A stretch of 64,000 nucleotides of DNA, taken from contig NZ_JACBGE010000006.1 of the NCBI RefSeq assembly GCF_021401345.1, positions 158,680 to 222,679 of the forward strand. The letters are read 5' to 3'. This DNA is from Hydrogenophaga sp. NFH-34. GTDB lineage: Bacteria; Pseudomonadota; Gammaproteobacteria; Burkholderiales; Burkholderiaceae_C. The position numbers and the translations under genes were made by a program. The notes below the pieces were generated by a model. That model was given only the letters and a program-made list of their open reading frames with translations. It did no database searches and was not told the origin of the DNA. Positions 53,268 through 63,659 of the stretch are shown here, in pieces (position 1 is the stretch's first letter; each line of letters opens with the position of its first letter).

Positions 53268-55635
53268 ATTGCTCGAAGCGGCTCGCCGGCAACGTTTCCT
53301 GCCGCAGATACTGGTACTTGGGAATGTGCGACTTGAGCGCTTCGAGCGAACTGCCGCCCAGGCGCGAGAAGCCGGAGAATTCGAGCTGGAACAGCACTCG
53401 CTGGTTGGCGCTGGTGGTGTTGAGCTGCAGGCGCTCAAGCACCACCCGGCCGACCCAGCATCCTGCGTCGTATTCGAAACCGGCCACCACGTCCACGGGC
53501 TTGCGCTCCATCACGCTGTAGTTCAGGCGCCCCACGGCGTACCACTGGCCAGGGCCAAGTGCGCCATTGGGCACCGGCTTGCCGGCCTCACCCCAGAGTT
53601 CGGACAGGGGCCATTGCCAGCCGATGTCCAGCTGCTTGCTGCGCTCGCGCTGCACCCGGTAGGCCGCGCTGAACACCTTGTAAGGCCCTGGCGTGTAGCG
53701 CACGCCGATGGTCGAGCGCGCCGATTCGCGGCTCTTGGGGTTGTATTGCACGGTCGAATCCAGCGCCCACAGCGGGTCCCACTGCACGCGGGCCGTCAGC
53801 AGCATGTCGCTGAGCCGCTCCGTGACCGCCGAGCCCCCCGGCAGGGTCACCAGTTGGTCCTTGAGCAGCGCGCGCTGGGCCCAGCCCAGGCGCACGATTT
53901 CCGCCCCGGATTCGGGGTCGATCAGGCGCGAACTCAGGCCCAGCGTGAGCGCGCGGGTGTCGCTGATGCGGTCGTTGCCGCCGAAGGCGTTTTCCGTGAA
54001 CATGGCCGCCCAGTTGAAGCTGCGCGAGGCCGAGTCGAAGTTGGGCAGATAGCTCTGGTCGCGATAAGGCGTCCAGGTCGCAAACAGCCGGGGCTCCAGC
54101 GTCTGCAGGTAGTTGCGACCAAAGTACGCGGCCTGGCGTTCGAACACCATGCCGCTGTCCACACTGAGGGTCGGCAGGGTGCGCGAAGCGCTGCGACTGC
54201 TGCCCAGCAGCACGTCGTCCATGCGGTACTGCGCGCTGTGCACGCGCAGCTTGGGCTGCACATACCAGCCGGGCGCTTCCCAGCGGCGGGTCGCCTCGGC
54301 CATGACAAAGGCGCGCTCGCCGTTGCCCTGAATGCCTTCGGTTGGCACGAAGTTCGCGCGCCGGAACCGGGTGACATTGGTCTGCACGGTGAAATCCCAG
54401 CCCGGCATGCCCAGCAGGGAGCGGTCCTGCTGGCTGTAGGTCAGCGTCGTCGACGGCAACTGGTCGTAAGGCGGCGTGATCGGCGAATCGTCGAGCTGCA
54501 GGGTCTGGTAGGTGTAGGCCCCGACGTTGGCCACCCAGGGCCCCTGGCGCCACACCGCCACCGCGTCGTTGCGCAGCAGGCGCGAAGTGAGCGAGCGCAG
54601 CGCGCGCGGGAAATCGCTCCAGTAGTTGTCGTCGCCCACGCGGTTGAGGTTGACCCCCACGCGCAGCGAATCCGAGCCGGTGATCTGGCCCACGTTCTGG
54701 CTGTGCTGCCAGGAATAGGCCCAGCGGTCCATGTCGCGCAGCGAGTCCGAGGGCATGTAGGACGCCCGCACCTGCCCGAGGTAGTTCGGCTGCAGGTAGC
54801 GGAACTCACCCGTCAGATCGACCCCGCGCTTGGCCATGTAGGTCGGCTCCAGCGTGAGGTCGTAATTCGGCGCGAGGTTGAGGTAGTAGGGCGCCGTGAC
54901 GGAAAAGCCGCTCACGGAATCCACGCTCACGCTGGGCGGCAGCACGCCCGACTTGCGCTTGTCGGACAGCGGGAAGGTCAGGTAGGGCATGGCCAGGAAC
55001 GGCACGCCCTTGAACTCCAGCACGCCGCTGTGGGCCGCGCCGACTTCCTCGACGTTGTCCAGCTCGATGCGCTCGGCCCGCAGCAGCCAGTCCGGGTTCC
55101 AGGTGGCGCCCGGCGGACGCGGGCAGGTCGAATAGCGGCCGTTGTACACCTCAGCCTTGCCGTCGCCGAGAAACTCCACGCGACTGGCGTCACCCCGGGC
55201 ATCGTTGCGCAACAACTCGTAGGTCGGCTCCTGGAAATGCCCCTTTTCGGTGTTGGTGTTGTATTGCAGCTCAGGGCCCTGAAAGCGGTCGCCCTGCTTG
55301 TTCACAAGCACCCGGCCCTGGGCCTTGGTTTCACCGGAAGCGTTGTCGTATTCAATCCGGTCACCCCGGATGACGGCATCGTGGCGGCGCAGCTCGGCCT
55401 CGCCTTCGATCACGGTCACCCCGTCGGTCTTGCCTTCGATCTGCTCGCCGAACACAAAGGTTGGCGTCTGTTTGCGCACGTCCTGCGGCAGCTGTTCCAG
55501 CAGCGAGGTGCCAACCCGCAACGGCAGCGGACGCTCTTCGGCGGCGGTCTGGGCCCAGGCCGCTGGCAACGTGCCGATGGCCAGGCAGGCCATGACCCCC
55601 TGCATCGCCCGGACCAGGCGGGTGGGCTCGGGCAC
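53260..55635 (-). CDS. lptD: LPS-assembly protein LptD
   Basis: Outer-membrane barrel that inserts lipopolysaccharide at the cell surface. After a signal peptide (VMACLAIGTLPAAWAQ), the OstA/LptA-like jellyroll is seen (VTVIEGEAELRRHDAVIRGDRIEYDNASGETKAQGRVLV). The large barrel follows, with the LptD segment PYYLNLAPNYDLTLEPTYM. Paired cysteines occur late (YDAGCWVGRVV). Start GTG 55635 gives a normal signal peptide and 791 residues; an in-frame GTG at 55749 would give 829. Upstream frame beyond that is antisense to amgK. First gene of the lptD-surA-rsmA operon. Confidence 0.94.
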   Translation of the reverse strand: MPEPTRLVRAMQGVMACLAIGTLPAAWAQTAAEERPLPLRVGTSLLEQLPQDVRKQTPTFVFGEQIEGKTDGVTVIEGEAELRRHDAVIRGDRIEYDNASGETKAQGRVLVNKQGDRFQGPELQYNTNTEKGHFQEPTYELLRNDARGDASRVEFLGDGKAEVYNGRYSTCPRPPGATWNPDWLLRAERIELDNVEEVGAAHSGVLEFKGVPFLAMPYLTFPLSDKRKSGVLPPSVSVDSVSGFSVTAPYYLNLAPNYDLTLEPTYMAKRGVDLTGEFRYLQPNYLGQVRASYMPSDSLRDMDRWAYSWQHSQNVGQITGSDSLRVGVNLNRVGDDNYWSDFPRALRSLTSRLLRNDAVAVWRQGPWVANVGAYTYQTLQLDDSPITPPYDQLPSTTLTYSQQDRSLLGMPGWDFTVQTNVTRFRRANFVPTEGIQGNGERAFVMAEATRRWEAPGWYVQPKLRVHSAQYRMDDVLLGSSRSASRTLPTLSVDSGMVFERQAAYFGRNYLQTLEPRLFATWTPYRDQSYLPNFDSASRSFNWAAMFTENAFGGNDRISDTRALTLGLSSRLIDPESGAEIVRLGWAQRALLKDQLVTLPGGSAVTERLSDMLLTARVQWDPLWALDSTVQYNPKSRESARSTIGVRYTPGPYKVFSAAYRVQRERSKQLDIGWQWPLSELWGEAGKPVPNGALGPGQWYAVGRLNYSVMERKPVDVVAGFEYDAGCWVGRVVLERLQLNTTSANQRVLFQLEFSGFSRLGGSSLEALKSHIPKYQYLRQETLPASRFEQYD

Positions 55636-55881
55636 AGCCAGGACGTCGGCGCGGCGGAGCCGGGAAGCCCGGGCGCGGAGCGCTTGGCGCGAAACAGGAA
55701 GCGAGGCGTGGTGTGGCAAGACGAGCAACCCGGATGACTGGTGAAACACGCTCCGTCGACCCGATTTCGGGACGCCCCTGGAGCAACATGCGGCCGGCCT
55801 CTTCGCCGGGGGGCCGATTTGTAGAATCGCGCCAATTATTCCATGCCAGCCGCCCCCCGGGCCGACCGGCGTCCTCGACCG

Positions 55882-56985
55882 ATGACCCCCTCCCATTCCG
55901 ACCCCACTCTGGCCGTCACCTGGACCGATCCGCAGCGCGAGGCCGCCTTCCGGCACTGGCTCACCCCCTTGAGCGCGACCCAGGGGCTGGACCCGGCCTC
56001 CCTGCGGCTGGCTTCGGCCGATGCGAGCTTTCGCCGCTACCTGCGCCTCGACACCGCCGACGGCGGCAGCCGCATCGTCATGGACGCGCCGCCCGAACGG
56101 GAGAACTGCCAGCCTTTCGTCCAGGTGGCGGGCCTGATGAAGAGCGCCGGCCTGCTGGTGCCCGAGATCCTGGCCTGGGACGAGGCACAAGGCTTCCTGC
56201 TGCTCAGCGACCTGGGCCCCGACACCCTGATGGCCCGGATCGATGCCGGGAACCCGTCCGCCAACCAGGCCCGCTATCTGCAGGCGGTGGACGCGCTGCT
56301 GGCCTGGCAGCTCGCCTCGAAACCGGGCGAACTGCCGCCCTATGACGACGCCCTGCTGCGCCGCGAGCTGCAGCTCTTCCCCGACTGGTACCTGGCGCAA
56401 CACCGGCAGGTCAAGGTCGAGGGCGCCGTGGCCGCCACCCTGCAGAAGACCTTCGACACCATCGTGGCACGCTGCCTGGCCGCCCCCACCGTGCACGTGC
56501 ACCGCGATTTCATGCCGCGCAACCTCATGATCCCGCCGCAGCCGGGCGCCACGCCCGCACAGCAGTTGGGTGTGCTGGACTTCCAGGACGCGGTGCACGG
56601 CCCCATCACCTACGACATCGCCAGCCTGATGCGCGACGCCTTCCTGACCTGGGAGGAAGATTTTGTCATCGACATCACCGTGCGCTACTGGGAAAAGGCC
56701 CGCAAGGCCGGCCTGATGGATTTCGAGGACTGGCACAGCGATTTCGGCGCCTTCTACCGCGCCGTCGAATGGATGGGGCTGCAGCGCCACCTGAAGGTGG
56801 CCGGCATCTTCGCCCGCCTGACCCTGCGCGACGGCAAGCCCAAATACCTGGCCGACGCGCCGCGCTTCATTGCCTACATCCGCGCCACCGCGCACCGCTA
56901 CCGCGAACTGGCGCCGCTGCTGCGCCTGATCGACGAGGTGGAAGGCCTGCAGGCCGCCAGCGGCTTCGCTTTCGGCCGCGTCTGA
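55882..56985 (+). CDS. amgK: Anomeric N-acetylmuramate/N-acetylglucosamine kinase (aminoglycoside phosphotransferase fold)
   Basis: 367 residues of the APH kinase fold. The segment ASADASFRRYLRL, then MDAPPERENCQPFVQVAGLM, corresponds to AmgK of Pseudomonas; the catalytic loop is HRDFMPRNLM and the metal motif LDFQDAVHGP. AmgK phosphorylates MurNAc at C1 in peptidoglycan recycling; MurU, its downstream enzyme, is at 7.1 kb. It is divergent from lptD, as in many proteobacteria. ATG 55882 is used because a -10-like TAGAAT near 55822 leaves too short a leader for ATG 55843. Confidence 0.87.
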   Translation: MTPSHSDPTLAVTWTDPQREAAFRHWLTPLSATQGLDPASLRLASADASFRRYLRLDTADGGSRIVMDAPPERENCQPFVQVAGLMKSAGLLVPEILAWDEAQGFLLLSDLGPDTLMARIDAGNPSANQARYLQAVDALLAWQLASKPGELPPYDDALLRRELQLFPDWYLAQHRQVKVEGAVAATLQKTFDTIVARCLAAPTVHVHRDFMPRNLMIPPQPGATPAQQLGVLDFQDAVHGPITYDIASLMRDAFLTWEEDFVIDITVRYWEKARKAGLMDFEDWHSDFGAFYRAVEWMGLQRHLKVAGIFARLTLRDGKPKYLADAPRFIAYIRATAHRYRELAPLLRLIDEVEGLQAASGFAFGRV

Positions 56986-56996
56986 GCCCTTCTGAC

Positions 56997-57719
56997 ATGC
57001 CGCGCTTTCACTGCCCCGTCCCGCTGCACGCCGGCGCCGAGCTGGACCTGCCCGCTGCGGCCGCGCGCCATGTGCAGGTGCTGCGCCTGCAGCCGGGCGA
57101 CGCGATCACGCTGTTCAACGGCGACGGCGGGCAATGGCACGCCACCGTCCTGCGCATGGGCCGCAGCGATGTCGCGGTGCGGGTTGACACCTTTGATGAC
57201 GCCGAGCGCGAAGCCGGGCGCCGCGTGCACCTGGCCCTGGGCATGCCGGCCAACGAGCGCATGGACTGGCTGGTGGAAAAAGCCGCCGAACTCGGCGTCG
57301 CCGGCCTGCAGCCCCTGCACACGGCCCACAGCGTGCTGCGCCTCAGCGGCGACCGGGCCGTCAAAAAACAGGCGCACTGGCAATCGGTCGCGGCCGCGGC
57401 CTGCGAACAGTGCGGCGGCAACCGGGTGCCGGACGTGGCCCCGGTGCAGGACTTTGCCCGCTGGGTCGGCTCCACCGCCGCCTTCCAGGGCCAGCGCTGC
57501 GTGCTGTCGCTGGCCGAGGGCTCGCAACCGCTGGGCCAGTTGCTCGCACCGCTGCCACCCGATGCGGCGCTGTTGTTCCTCAGCGGCCCCGAAGGCGGCC
57601 TGTCGCCCCAGGAAGACGCCCAGGCCCGCAGCGCAGGCTTCGTGCCCGTCACGCTCGGGCCGCGCGTGCTGCGGGCCGAAACCGCCGCGCTGGCGGCCCT
57701 GGCCCGCGCGGTGCTCTGA
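56997..57719 (+). CDS. rsmE: 16S rRNA (uracil-1498-N3)-methyltransferase
   Basis: 240-residue SPOUT-family methyltransferase. N-terminal PUA-like part (AAARHVQVLRLQPGDAITLFNGDGGQWHA), then EKAAELGVAGLQPL and the knot motifs FLSGPEGGLSPQED and LGPRVLRAETAALAAL. It follows amgK after 11 bases on the same strand. Confidence 0.95.
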   Translation: MPRFHCPVPLHAGAELDLPAAAARHVQVLRLQPGDAITLFNGDGGQWHATVLRMGRSDVAVRVDTFDDAEREAGRRVHLALGMPANERMDWLVEKAAELGVAGLQPLHTAHSVLRLSGDRAVKKQAHWQSVAAAACEQCGGNRVPDVAPVQDFARWVGSTAAFQGQRCVLSLAEGSQPLGQLLAPLPPDAALLFLSGPEGGLSPQEDAQARSAGFVPVTLGPRVLRAETAALAALARAVL

Positions 57720-57836
57720 TCCAGGTCCCCGCCGGCAGGCCACTGGCGGCCTCCACCGCATCGGCCTGCACGAACAGCGTCCTCTCGCCAACACCGAAGA
57801 GACCGCCCCAAGGCCCACAGGCGTGACAGGACACCA

Positions 57837-59051
57837 ATGGCGTCCGTCGGTCCGCCGCTGTATAAACGTCGACTTATGAATCGGAACCTCTGGCTGCTGG
57901 CCGCCGCACAAGGCCTGTTTCTGACCAACAACGTGGTCTTCATCGCCATCAACGGCCTGGTGGGCTTTTCGCTGGCGCCACAGGGCTGGATGGCCACGCT
58001 GCCGGTGATGGGCTATGTGGTCGGGGGTGCGCTGTCGACACCCCTGGTGGCCCGCACGCAATCGCTCTTCGGGCGCAAGGGTTCGTTCCAGATCGGGCTG
58101 CTGGTCGCGCTCGGGTCCGCCCTGCTGTGCGCCTGGGCCGCTTTCGACAAGAACTTCTGGCTGCTCGTGACGGCCACCGTCATCGCGGGCTACTACAGCG
58201 CGAACGGCCAGCTCTACCGCTTTGCCGCAGCCGAACTCGCCGCGCCGGCCTTCCGGGAAAAGGCGGTGTCGCTGGTGCTGGCCGGCGGCCTGGTCGGCGC
58301 GGTGCTCGGCCCGAACCTGGCGGCGCGCACCCGCAACCTGTTCGAGGTGCCGTTCGCGGGCGCCTACCTGGCACTGACGGTGGTGGCCCTGGTTTCGATG
58401 CTGGTGATGGCTTTCCTGCGCTTTCCGCCCCTGCCGCCGAAGCGGGCACACGCCCCGGTCGGCCGGCCCTTGAAAGCGATCATGCGGCAACCCGTTTTCA
58501 TCGTGGCCACCGCCAGCGCCGCGCTCGGTTATGGGGTCATGAACCTGCTGATGGCGGCCACGCCGCTGGCCATGGATGTCTGCGGCTTCGGGTTCGACGA
58601 TGCGGCCCTGGTGCTGGAATGGCATGTGATCGGCATGTTTGCCCCCGGGTTCTTCACCGGGCACCTGATCAAGCGCTTCGGCGTGCTGCCCATCATGGGC
58701 GTGGGCGTCGTTCTGAACCTGGCCTGCATCGGGATCGCACTCTCCGGTGTGGACCTGCACCAGTTCCTGGTCGCGCTCTTCCTGCTGGGCGTGGGCTGGA
58801 ATTTCCTCTTCACCGGCAGCACCACGCTGTCGCTGCAGGCCTACACACCTGAGGAAAAAGACCGCGCACAGGCCGCCATCAACTTCTTCGTTTTTGCGGT
58901 CATGGCGGTGACCTCGTTCGCCTCCGGCGCCCTCGTCACCACCCAGGGCTGGACCTGGTTGAACCTCGGTTCCCTGGTGCCCGTGGGCCTCACCGGAGCG
59001 GCCCTGCTGTGGCTTGCGGGGCGGCAGCGCCGGTCCCACAATCCGGCCTGA
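57837..59051 (+). CDS. MFS transporter
   Basis: 404 residues with about twelve helices. The cytoplasmic loop 2-3 has ARTQSLFGRKGSFQIG, matching the MFS signature G-x-x-x-D/R-R-x-G-R pattern loosely, and LIKRFGVLPIMGVGVV appears at the second-half equivalent. Substrate unknown. ATG 57837 has AGGA 6 bases before it; ATG 57876 lacks a Shine-Dalgarno but follows a TATAAA at 57861. Confidence 0.86.
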   Translation: MASVGPPLYKRRLMNRNLWLLAAAQGLFLTNNVVFIAINGLVGFSLAPQGWMATLPVMGYVVGGALSTPLVARTQSLFGRKGSFQIGLLVALGSALLCAWAAFDKNFWLLVTATVIAGYYSANGQLYRFAAAELAAPAFREKAVSLVLAGGLVGAVLGPNLAARTRNLFEVPFAGAYLALTVVALVSMLVMAFLRFPPLPPKRAHAPVGRPLKAIMRQPVFIVATASAALGYGVMNLLMAATPLAMDVCGFGFDDAALVLEWHVIGMFAPGFFTGHLIKRFGVLPIMGVGVVLNLACIGIALSGVDLHQFLVALFLLGVGWNFLFTGSTTLSLQAYTPEEKDRAQAAINFFVFAVMAVTSFASGALVTTQGWTWLNLGSLVPVGLTGAALLWLAGRQRRSHNPA

Positions 59052-59123
59052 ACGCGCCGCAGCCCCGCTGCGGTTTCTCGACCCCCGCCCCGGATGCCCC
59101 GGGGTTTCGCATGGGAGCACGAC

Positions 59124-59615
59124 ATGGGACTTCTGGATTCACTGGTGGGCGCCGCCGCCAACGCCGCCCTGGGTGGCAACAACGGCAAGACCGGCTCCGC
59201 CCCTGGCGGCCTCGACGCCGCAGCGCTGATCGGCCTGGCCACCACCCTCATCAACCAGGCCGGGGGCCTCTCGGGCCTGCTGGCCAAGCTGCAGCAGGGC
59301 GGACTGGCCGACGTGGTGCAGTCGTGGATCGGCCACGGCGCCAACCAGCCGGTGTCCGCCGATGCGCTCGGCAGCGCCCTGGGGCCTGACCTGCTGGGCC
59401 AGGTGGCCCGCCAGTTCGGCGGCAACTCGCAGCAGGCGGCCGGCACGTTGGCGCAGATCCTGCCCGGGCTGATCGACCAATTGACCCCCAAGGGCCAAGT
59501 GCCTGCCGACCATGCGCTGAACGATCTGGGGGCCCTGCTGGGCGGAGGCGCCGGTGGCCAGGGGCCCGACCTGGGCGCGCTGGCCGGTGCCCTGGGCGGT
59601 CTGCTGCGCCGCTGA
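59124..59615 (+). CDS. YidB family protein (DUF937)
   Basis: 163 residues, Gly/Ala/Leu rich: MGLLDSLVGAAANAALGG, then LINQAGGLSGLLAKLQQGGLADVVQSWIGHGANQPVSADAL, which is the YidB pattern. A C-terminal Gly-rich region ends in LGGLLRR. Function of the family is not established. ATG 59124 follows GGGAG. Confidence 0.85.
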   Translation: MGLLDSLVGAAANAALGGNNGKTGSAPGGLDAAALIGLATTLINQAGGLSGLLAKLQQGGLADVVQSWIGHGANQPVSADALGSALGPDLLGQVARQFGGNSQQAAGTLAQILPGLIDQLTPKGQVPADHALNDLGALLGGGAGGQGPDLGALAGALGGLLRR

Positions 59616-59631
59616 GGCGATCGGCCCCGGC

Positions 59632-60483
59632 TCAGGTCTGGGCCTGGGCGTCGAGCCAGGGCCTCAGCCGGGCGTACACCGGCGAGGGATCGGGCTCGTT
59701 GAAGATCTCGTGATAGAAGGTGTCGAAGCAGTGGCTCGACACCTTTTCGCGCGGCGCCATCGCGGCAAATGCGCGGCTGCCGTCGGCCCGCACCAGATGG
59801 TCATCGCCGGCGTAGAGCAACAAGGTGGGCACGCTCCAGCGCGGTGCCGCTGCCACCACCCGGGGGCCGTTGGTGGCGATGAAACGGGCCAGGCGGGGCG
59901 AAATGCGGTCATGCACCAGGCGATCCTGTGCATAGGCGGCCACCACCGCCGGATCGTGCGAAATGCGGGTGGCATCCAGCCCATTGCGCACGGCCAGATT
60001 CGGCGCCCACCGGCACAGCAAAGGAATCAGCCGCTTTTGCAGGCCGCTCAGACCCGCGTCCAGCGCCGGTGAGGACAGCACCAGCGCATCGACCGGGGCC
60101 AGGCCGCGCTGCACGAAGCTGGCGCACACCAGCCCGCCCATGCTGTGCCCCAGCAGGATCAGCGGGCAGGACCACGGCTGGGCGATGTGGTGCCGGGTGT
60201 CGTCGATCACCTCGGCCAGGTCCTCCAGCAGCGCATCGTCATAGGGCAGGGTGCCTTGGCGCCCGCCCGATTCGCCATGGCCGCGCTGGTCGTAGGCGCG
60301 CACCGCATACCCCCATTCATTCAGCCGCGTCGCCAGCGGGTCGTACCGCCAGGCGTGTTCGCCCAGCCCGTGCACGATCAGCACCACCGCCCGGGGCCGC
60401 TGGCGCGGGGGCAGCGGCCAGTCGAACAACGCGATGTTCAGGCCATCGCGCAGGGTGAAAGGGGCCTGGGTCGTGTCGCTCAT
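59632..60483 (-). CDS. Alpha/beta hydrolase (lysophospholipase/monoacylglycerol lipase-like)
   Basis: 283 residues. HGLGEHAWRYDPLATRL oxyanion region, DQRGHGESGG, nucleophile elbow GHSMGGLV, acid in YAGDDHLV and catalytic His in FYHEIFNE match serine aminopeptidase S33/MGLL hydrolases. No signal peptide. It begins 8 bases after the M20 peptidase gene, implying one transcript. ATG 60483. Confidence 0.9.
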   Translation of the reverse strand: MSDTTQAPFTLRDGLNIALFDWPLPPRQRPRAVVLIVHGLGEHAWRYDPLATRLNEWGYAVRAYDQRGHGESGGRQGTLPYDDALLEDLAEVIDDTRHHIAQPWSCPLILLGHSMGGLVCASFVQRGLAPVDALVLSSPALDAGLSGLQKRLIPLLCRWAPNLAVRNGLDATRISHDPAVVAAYAQDRLVHDRISPRLARFIATNGPRVVAAAPRWSVPTLLLYAGDDHLVRADGSRAFAAMAPREKVSSHCFDTFYHEIFNEPDPSPVYARLRPWLDAQAQT

Positions 60484-60491
60484 GGACTGGG

Positions 60492-61991
60492 TCAGGGCAT
60501 GCGCGCGATAACCTGCGCCACCGACGCCGTCAGGCGGCGTGCGTAGTCCAGGTGCAGGAACTCGTTCGGGCCGTGCGCATTGCTCTTGGGGCCGAGCACG
60601 CCGCACACCATCATCTGCGCGCTCGGAAAACCCTGGCTGAGCAGATTCATCAGCGGAATCGTGCCGCCCTGGCCAATGTTGCCGCAGGCGGCGCCGAAAT
60701 GCGCCTGCGAAGCGTCCTGCAGCGCCTGATCGAACCAGGCGGTGGTGGCGGGTGCGTTCCAGCCACTGGCCGCGCCTTCGCCCTCGAAGGTGACTCTGGC
60801 CTGGTAGGGCGCGTTGTCTTCGAGCAGCGTCTTGAGCTGCTGCACCGCCTGGGCCGCGTCCACCAGCGGTGGCAGGCGCAGGCTGAGCTTGAACGCGGTG
60901 TAGGGCCGCAGCACATTGCCGGCATCTTTCATCGCTGGAAAACCTTCGGCACCGGTCACGCTGAGCGTGGGCCGCCAGGTGCGGTTGAGCAGGGCTTCGA
61001 CCGGATCGGTGGTGGTGGGCAGCGCAAACAGCGTGCTGCCGCCGCAATCGTGGTGCGCCCAGGGAAAGCGCTTGTAGATCTCTTCGCCCAGGATGGCTGC
61101 GGTGGCCTGTGCCTGCGCGATGCGCTCGGCCGGCACCTCGCAATGGAAGCTGGCCGGCAACAGCCGGCCGGTGACGCTGTCTTCCAGGCGGTCGAGCACC
61201 TGCCGCATGATCCGGAAGCTCGACGGCACCAGGCCCGAAGCGTCGCCCGAGTGAATGCCTTCGGTGAGGATCTCGACCTTGAGCACGCCACTGGCCATGC
61301 CGCGCAGGCTGGTGGTGAGCCAGAGCTGGTCGTAGTTGCCGGCGCCGCTGTCGAGGCAGATCACCAGGCCGACATCGCCCAGGCGCGACTTCAGGGCGTC
61401 GATGTAGGGCAGCAGGTCGCCCGAACCGCTTTCTTCGCAGGTCTCGATCAGGCCCACGATGCGCGGGTGCGCCACGCCCTGCGCTTTGAGCGCCTGCACG
61501 GCGGCGATGCTGGCGTAGACCGCGTAGCCGTCATCGGCACCGCCACGCCCGTAGAGCTTGCCGTCGTCGATCTTGGGCGTCCACGGGCCGAGGTCGCTGC
61601 GCCAGCCGGTGAACTCGGGTTGTTTGTCCAGGTGACCGTACATCAGCACGGTCTGGCCGGAAGCCGGGGCCGGCGTGCCGTCGCGCCCCGCGCTGGCCGG
61701 CACTTCAAAGAACAGCACCGGCGTGCGCGGGCGCCCCTGGGCGTCGTTCAGGCGCACGATCTCCAGCGTCAGGCCCGGCACCTGCTGAGCCCGCACCCAG
61801 TCGGCGGCCGACTGCAGCACCCGTTCGAGCAGGCCGTGCGCGGCCCAGTCGGCGTCGAACGCGGGCGACTTGGCCGGCACCTCGATGTAGCGCGTCAGCG
61901 CCGGGACGAGGTGCTCGCGCCAGGCGCTGTCAACGTGCGCTTGCAGGGCACCGGGTTCGAGCGGCAATGGCTGGGGCAGGCGGGCATTCAT
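60492..61991 (-). CDS. M20 family metallopeptidase
   Basis: 499 residues. Metal-site motifs of the M20 family: LMYGHLDKQPE, YGRGGADDGYAVYASI (bridging Asp) and TCEESGSGDL (catalytic Glu-Glu). A dimerisation lid domain follows with SVTGAEGFPAMKDAGNVLRP. It is a carnosinase-like or acyl-amino-acid dipeptidase; the exact substrate cannot be read. Confidence 0.92.
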   Translation of the reverse strand: MNARLPQPLPLEPGALQAHVDSAWREHLVPALTRYIEVPAKSPAFDADWAAHGLLERVLQSAADWVRAQQVPGLTLEIVRLNDAQGRPRTPVLFFEVPASAGRDGTPAPASGQTVLMYGHLDKQPEFTGWRSDLGPWTPKIDDGKLYGRGGADDGYAVYASIAAVQALKAQGVAHPRIVGLIETCEESGSGDLLPYIDALKSRLGDVGLVICLDSGAGNYDQLWLTTSLRGMASGVLKVEILTEGIHSGDASGLVPSSFRIMRQVLDRLEDSVTGRLLPASFHCEVPAERIAQAQATAAILGEEIYKRFPWAHHDCGGSTLFALPTTTDPVEALLNRTWRPTLSVTGAEGFPAMKDAGNVLRPYTAFKLSLRLPPLVDAAQAVQQLKTLLEDNAPYQARVTFEGEGAASGWNAPATTAWFDQALQDASQAHFGAACGNIGQGGTIPLMNLLSQGFPSAQMMVCGVLGPKSNAHGPNEFLHLDYARRLTASVAQVIARMP

Positions 61992-62061
61992 GGCGGGCAG
62001 ACCTTGGCGGACACGATCCTGCCAGTATAGGCAGCCTGGCCTGGGGCCGCACGCCCCGGCT

Positions 62062-63627
62062 TCAGGCGCTCAGCCGGAAAACGTGCACCACCTGGGCCAG
62101 CCGCTGCGCCTGGTCGCGCAGGCTTTCCGCCGCCGCCGCGCTCTCTTCCACCAACGCCGCGTTCTGCTGCGTCATCTGGTCCAGCTGGGCCACGGCGCTG
62201 TTCACCTGGCCCATGCCCTGGGACTGCTCGCTGGCCGCGGTGGTGACGTCGTTGATGAACGCCGCCACCTTGTCGGCGTTGGCCACGATTTCGCCAATGG
62301 TGTTGCCCGCTTCGCTCACCAGCCGGCTGCCGGCTTCGACGTTTTCGACGCTGGCGCCGATCAGGCCCTTGATTTCCTTGGCCGCCTCGGCACTGCGCTG
62401 CGCCAGGTTGCGCACCTCACCGGCCACCACCGCAAAGCCCCGGCCCTGCTCGCCCGCTCGCGCCGCTTCCACCGCCGCGTTCAGCGCCAGGATGTTGGTC
62501 TGGAAGGCAATGCCGTCGATCACGCCGATGATGTCGCTGATCTTCTTGCTGCTGTGGTTGATCGCTTCCATCGTCGAGACCACCTGCGACACCACCTGGC
62601 CTCCGCGCGCCGCCACCTCGGCGTTGGTCTGAGCCATGGTGCTGGCCTGCCGCGCCGCTTCGGCACTCTGGCGCACCGCGCCATTGATCTGCTCGATGCT
62701 GCTGGCGGTCTGCTGCAGGTTGCTGGCGGTGTGCTCCGTGCGCGTGGACAGGTCCTGGTTGCCCGACGCGATCTCGATGCTGGCCGTGCTGATGCCATCG
62801 CTGCTGCGGCGCACCTCGCCCACGATGCGGGCCAGCGAAGCCTGCATGCCAGCCAGCGCCGTGGTCAGCTCGGTCACTTCGTCCTTGCCCTCGGGCGTGA
62901 TGTCCTGCGTCAGGTCGCCCTGCGTGATGGCGGCGGCCACGTCCTTCGCACGGTCCAGCGGACGGCAGATGCTCTGCATGTTCGCCAGCGTGGTGGGCAC
63001 CACGATCAGCATCGCGATGCCCACGGCCAGCCCGAACCAGATCATGGTCTGCTGCGTGGTGTCCGCCCCGGCCTGCTGCAGCCGATCGGCCTCGCCACCG
63101 ATGATGCGCTCGATCTGGTTCAGGTCGTTCCACAGACTGTCGAAGCGCTCATGGGCCTTGCCCAGCATCCGGTTGGCGACCGTGGCGCTGTCGTAGCCAC
63201 CGTTCTTGATGTTGGCCACCACCGGCTCGGCCGCGGCCGCATAGTCACCCAGTTTGGCCACCATGGCCCGAAGCACCACGTTGTCCTCGTCCTCGTCGCC
63301 CTGCAACATCTCGTTAATCAGGCCCTGGATCACGCCGCGGGTCTTTTCCCACTGCATGTGTGCCAGCGACAGCTGTTCCGGCGATTCGTACTGGATCACC
63401 ATGTCCTTTTCATGGCGGCTCAGGTCCGCCAGCGCCAGACGCAGCTTGGACAGGGCCACCGTTTCCGCGAACGCATGCTCGGCAAAGTGGTGGTTGATCT
63501 GCTGCAGGCGTTGCATGCCCCAGAGGCCCGAACCGCCCAGCATGACCAGCAAGCCGATGACGACGCCGATCGCGCCCAGCATCCGCAGGCGAATGGAGAA
63601 ATGCCGCATAAGGGCTTGCAGTCCCAT
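62062..63627 (-). CDS. Methyl-accepting chemotaxis protein without pentapeptide tail
   Basis: 521 residues. TM1 ([23 protein letters not shown]), a periplasmic four-helix region, TM2 ([21 protein letters not shown]), HAMP, then a signalling domain with the hairpin tip [35 protein letters not shown]. It ends VVHVFRLSA and so lacks the CheR-docking tail. ATG 63627 or 63609 are both possible. The ligand is unknown. It is downstream of a near-duplicate receptor gene. Confidence 0.93.
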   Translation of the reverse strand: MGLQALMRHFSIRLRMLGAIGVVIGLLVMLGGSGLWGMQRLQQINHHFAEHAFAETVALSKLRLALADLSRHEKDMVIQYESPEQLSLAHMQWEKTRGVIQGLINEMLQGDEDEDNVVLRAMVAKLGDYAAAAEPVVANIKNGGYDSATVANRMLGKAHERFDSLWNDLNQIERIIGGEADRLQQAGADTTQQTMIWFGLAVGIAMLIVVPTTLANMQSICRPLDRAKDVAAAITQGDLTQDITPEGKDEVTELTTALAGMQASLARIVGEVRRSSDGISTASIEIASGNQDLSTRTEHTASNLQQTASSIEQINGAVRQSAEAARQASTMAQTNAEVAARGGQVVSQVVSTMEAINHSSKKISDIIGVIDGIAFQTNILALNAAVEAARAGEQGRGFAVVAGEVRNLAQRSAEAAKEIKGLIGASVENVEAGSRLVSEAGNTIGEIVANADKVAAFINDVTTAASEQSQGMGQVNSAVAQLDQMTQQNAALVEESAAAAESLRDQAQRLAQVVHVFRLSA

Positions 63628-63659
63628 GATCCGTGTCCTTTCAGGTGGGCGTTACGCCG

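Noticed and set aside
55636..56895. Long N-terminal part of the lptD frame
   Set aside because: It is antisense to amgK and lacks LptD similarity; LptD needs a signal peptide near residue 1.
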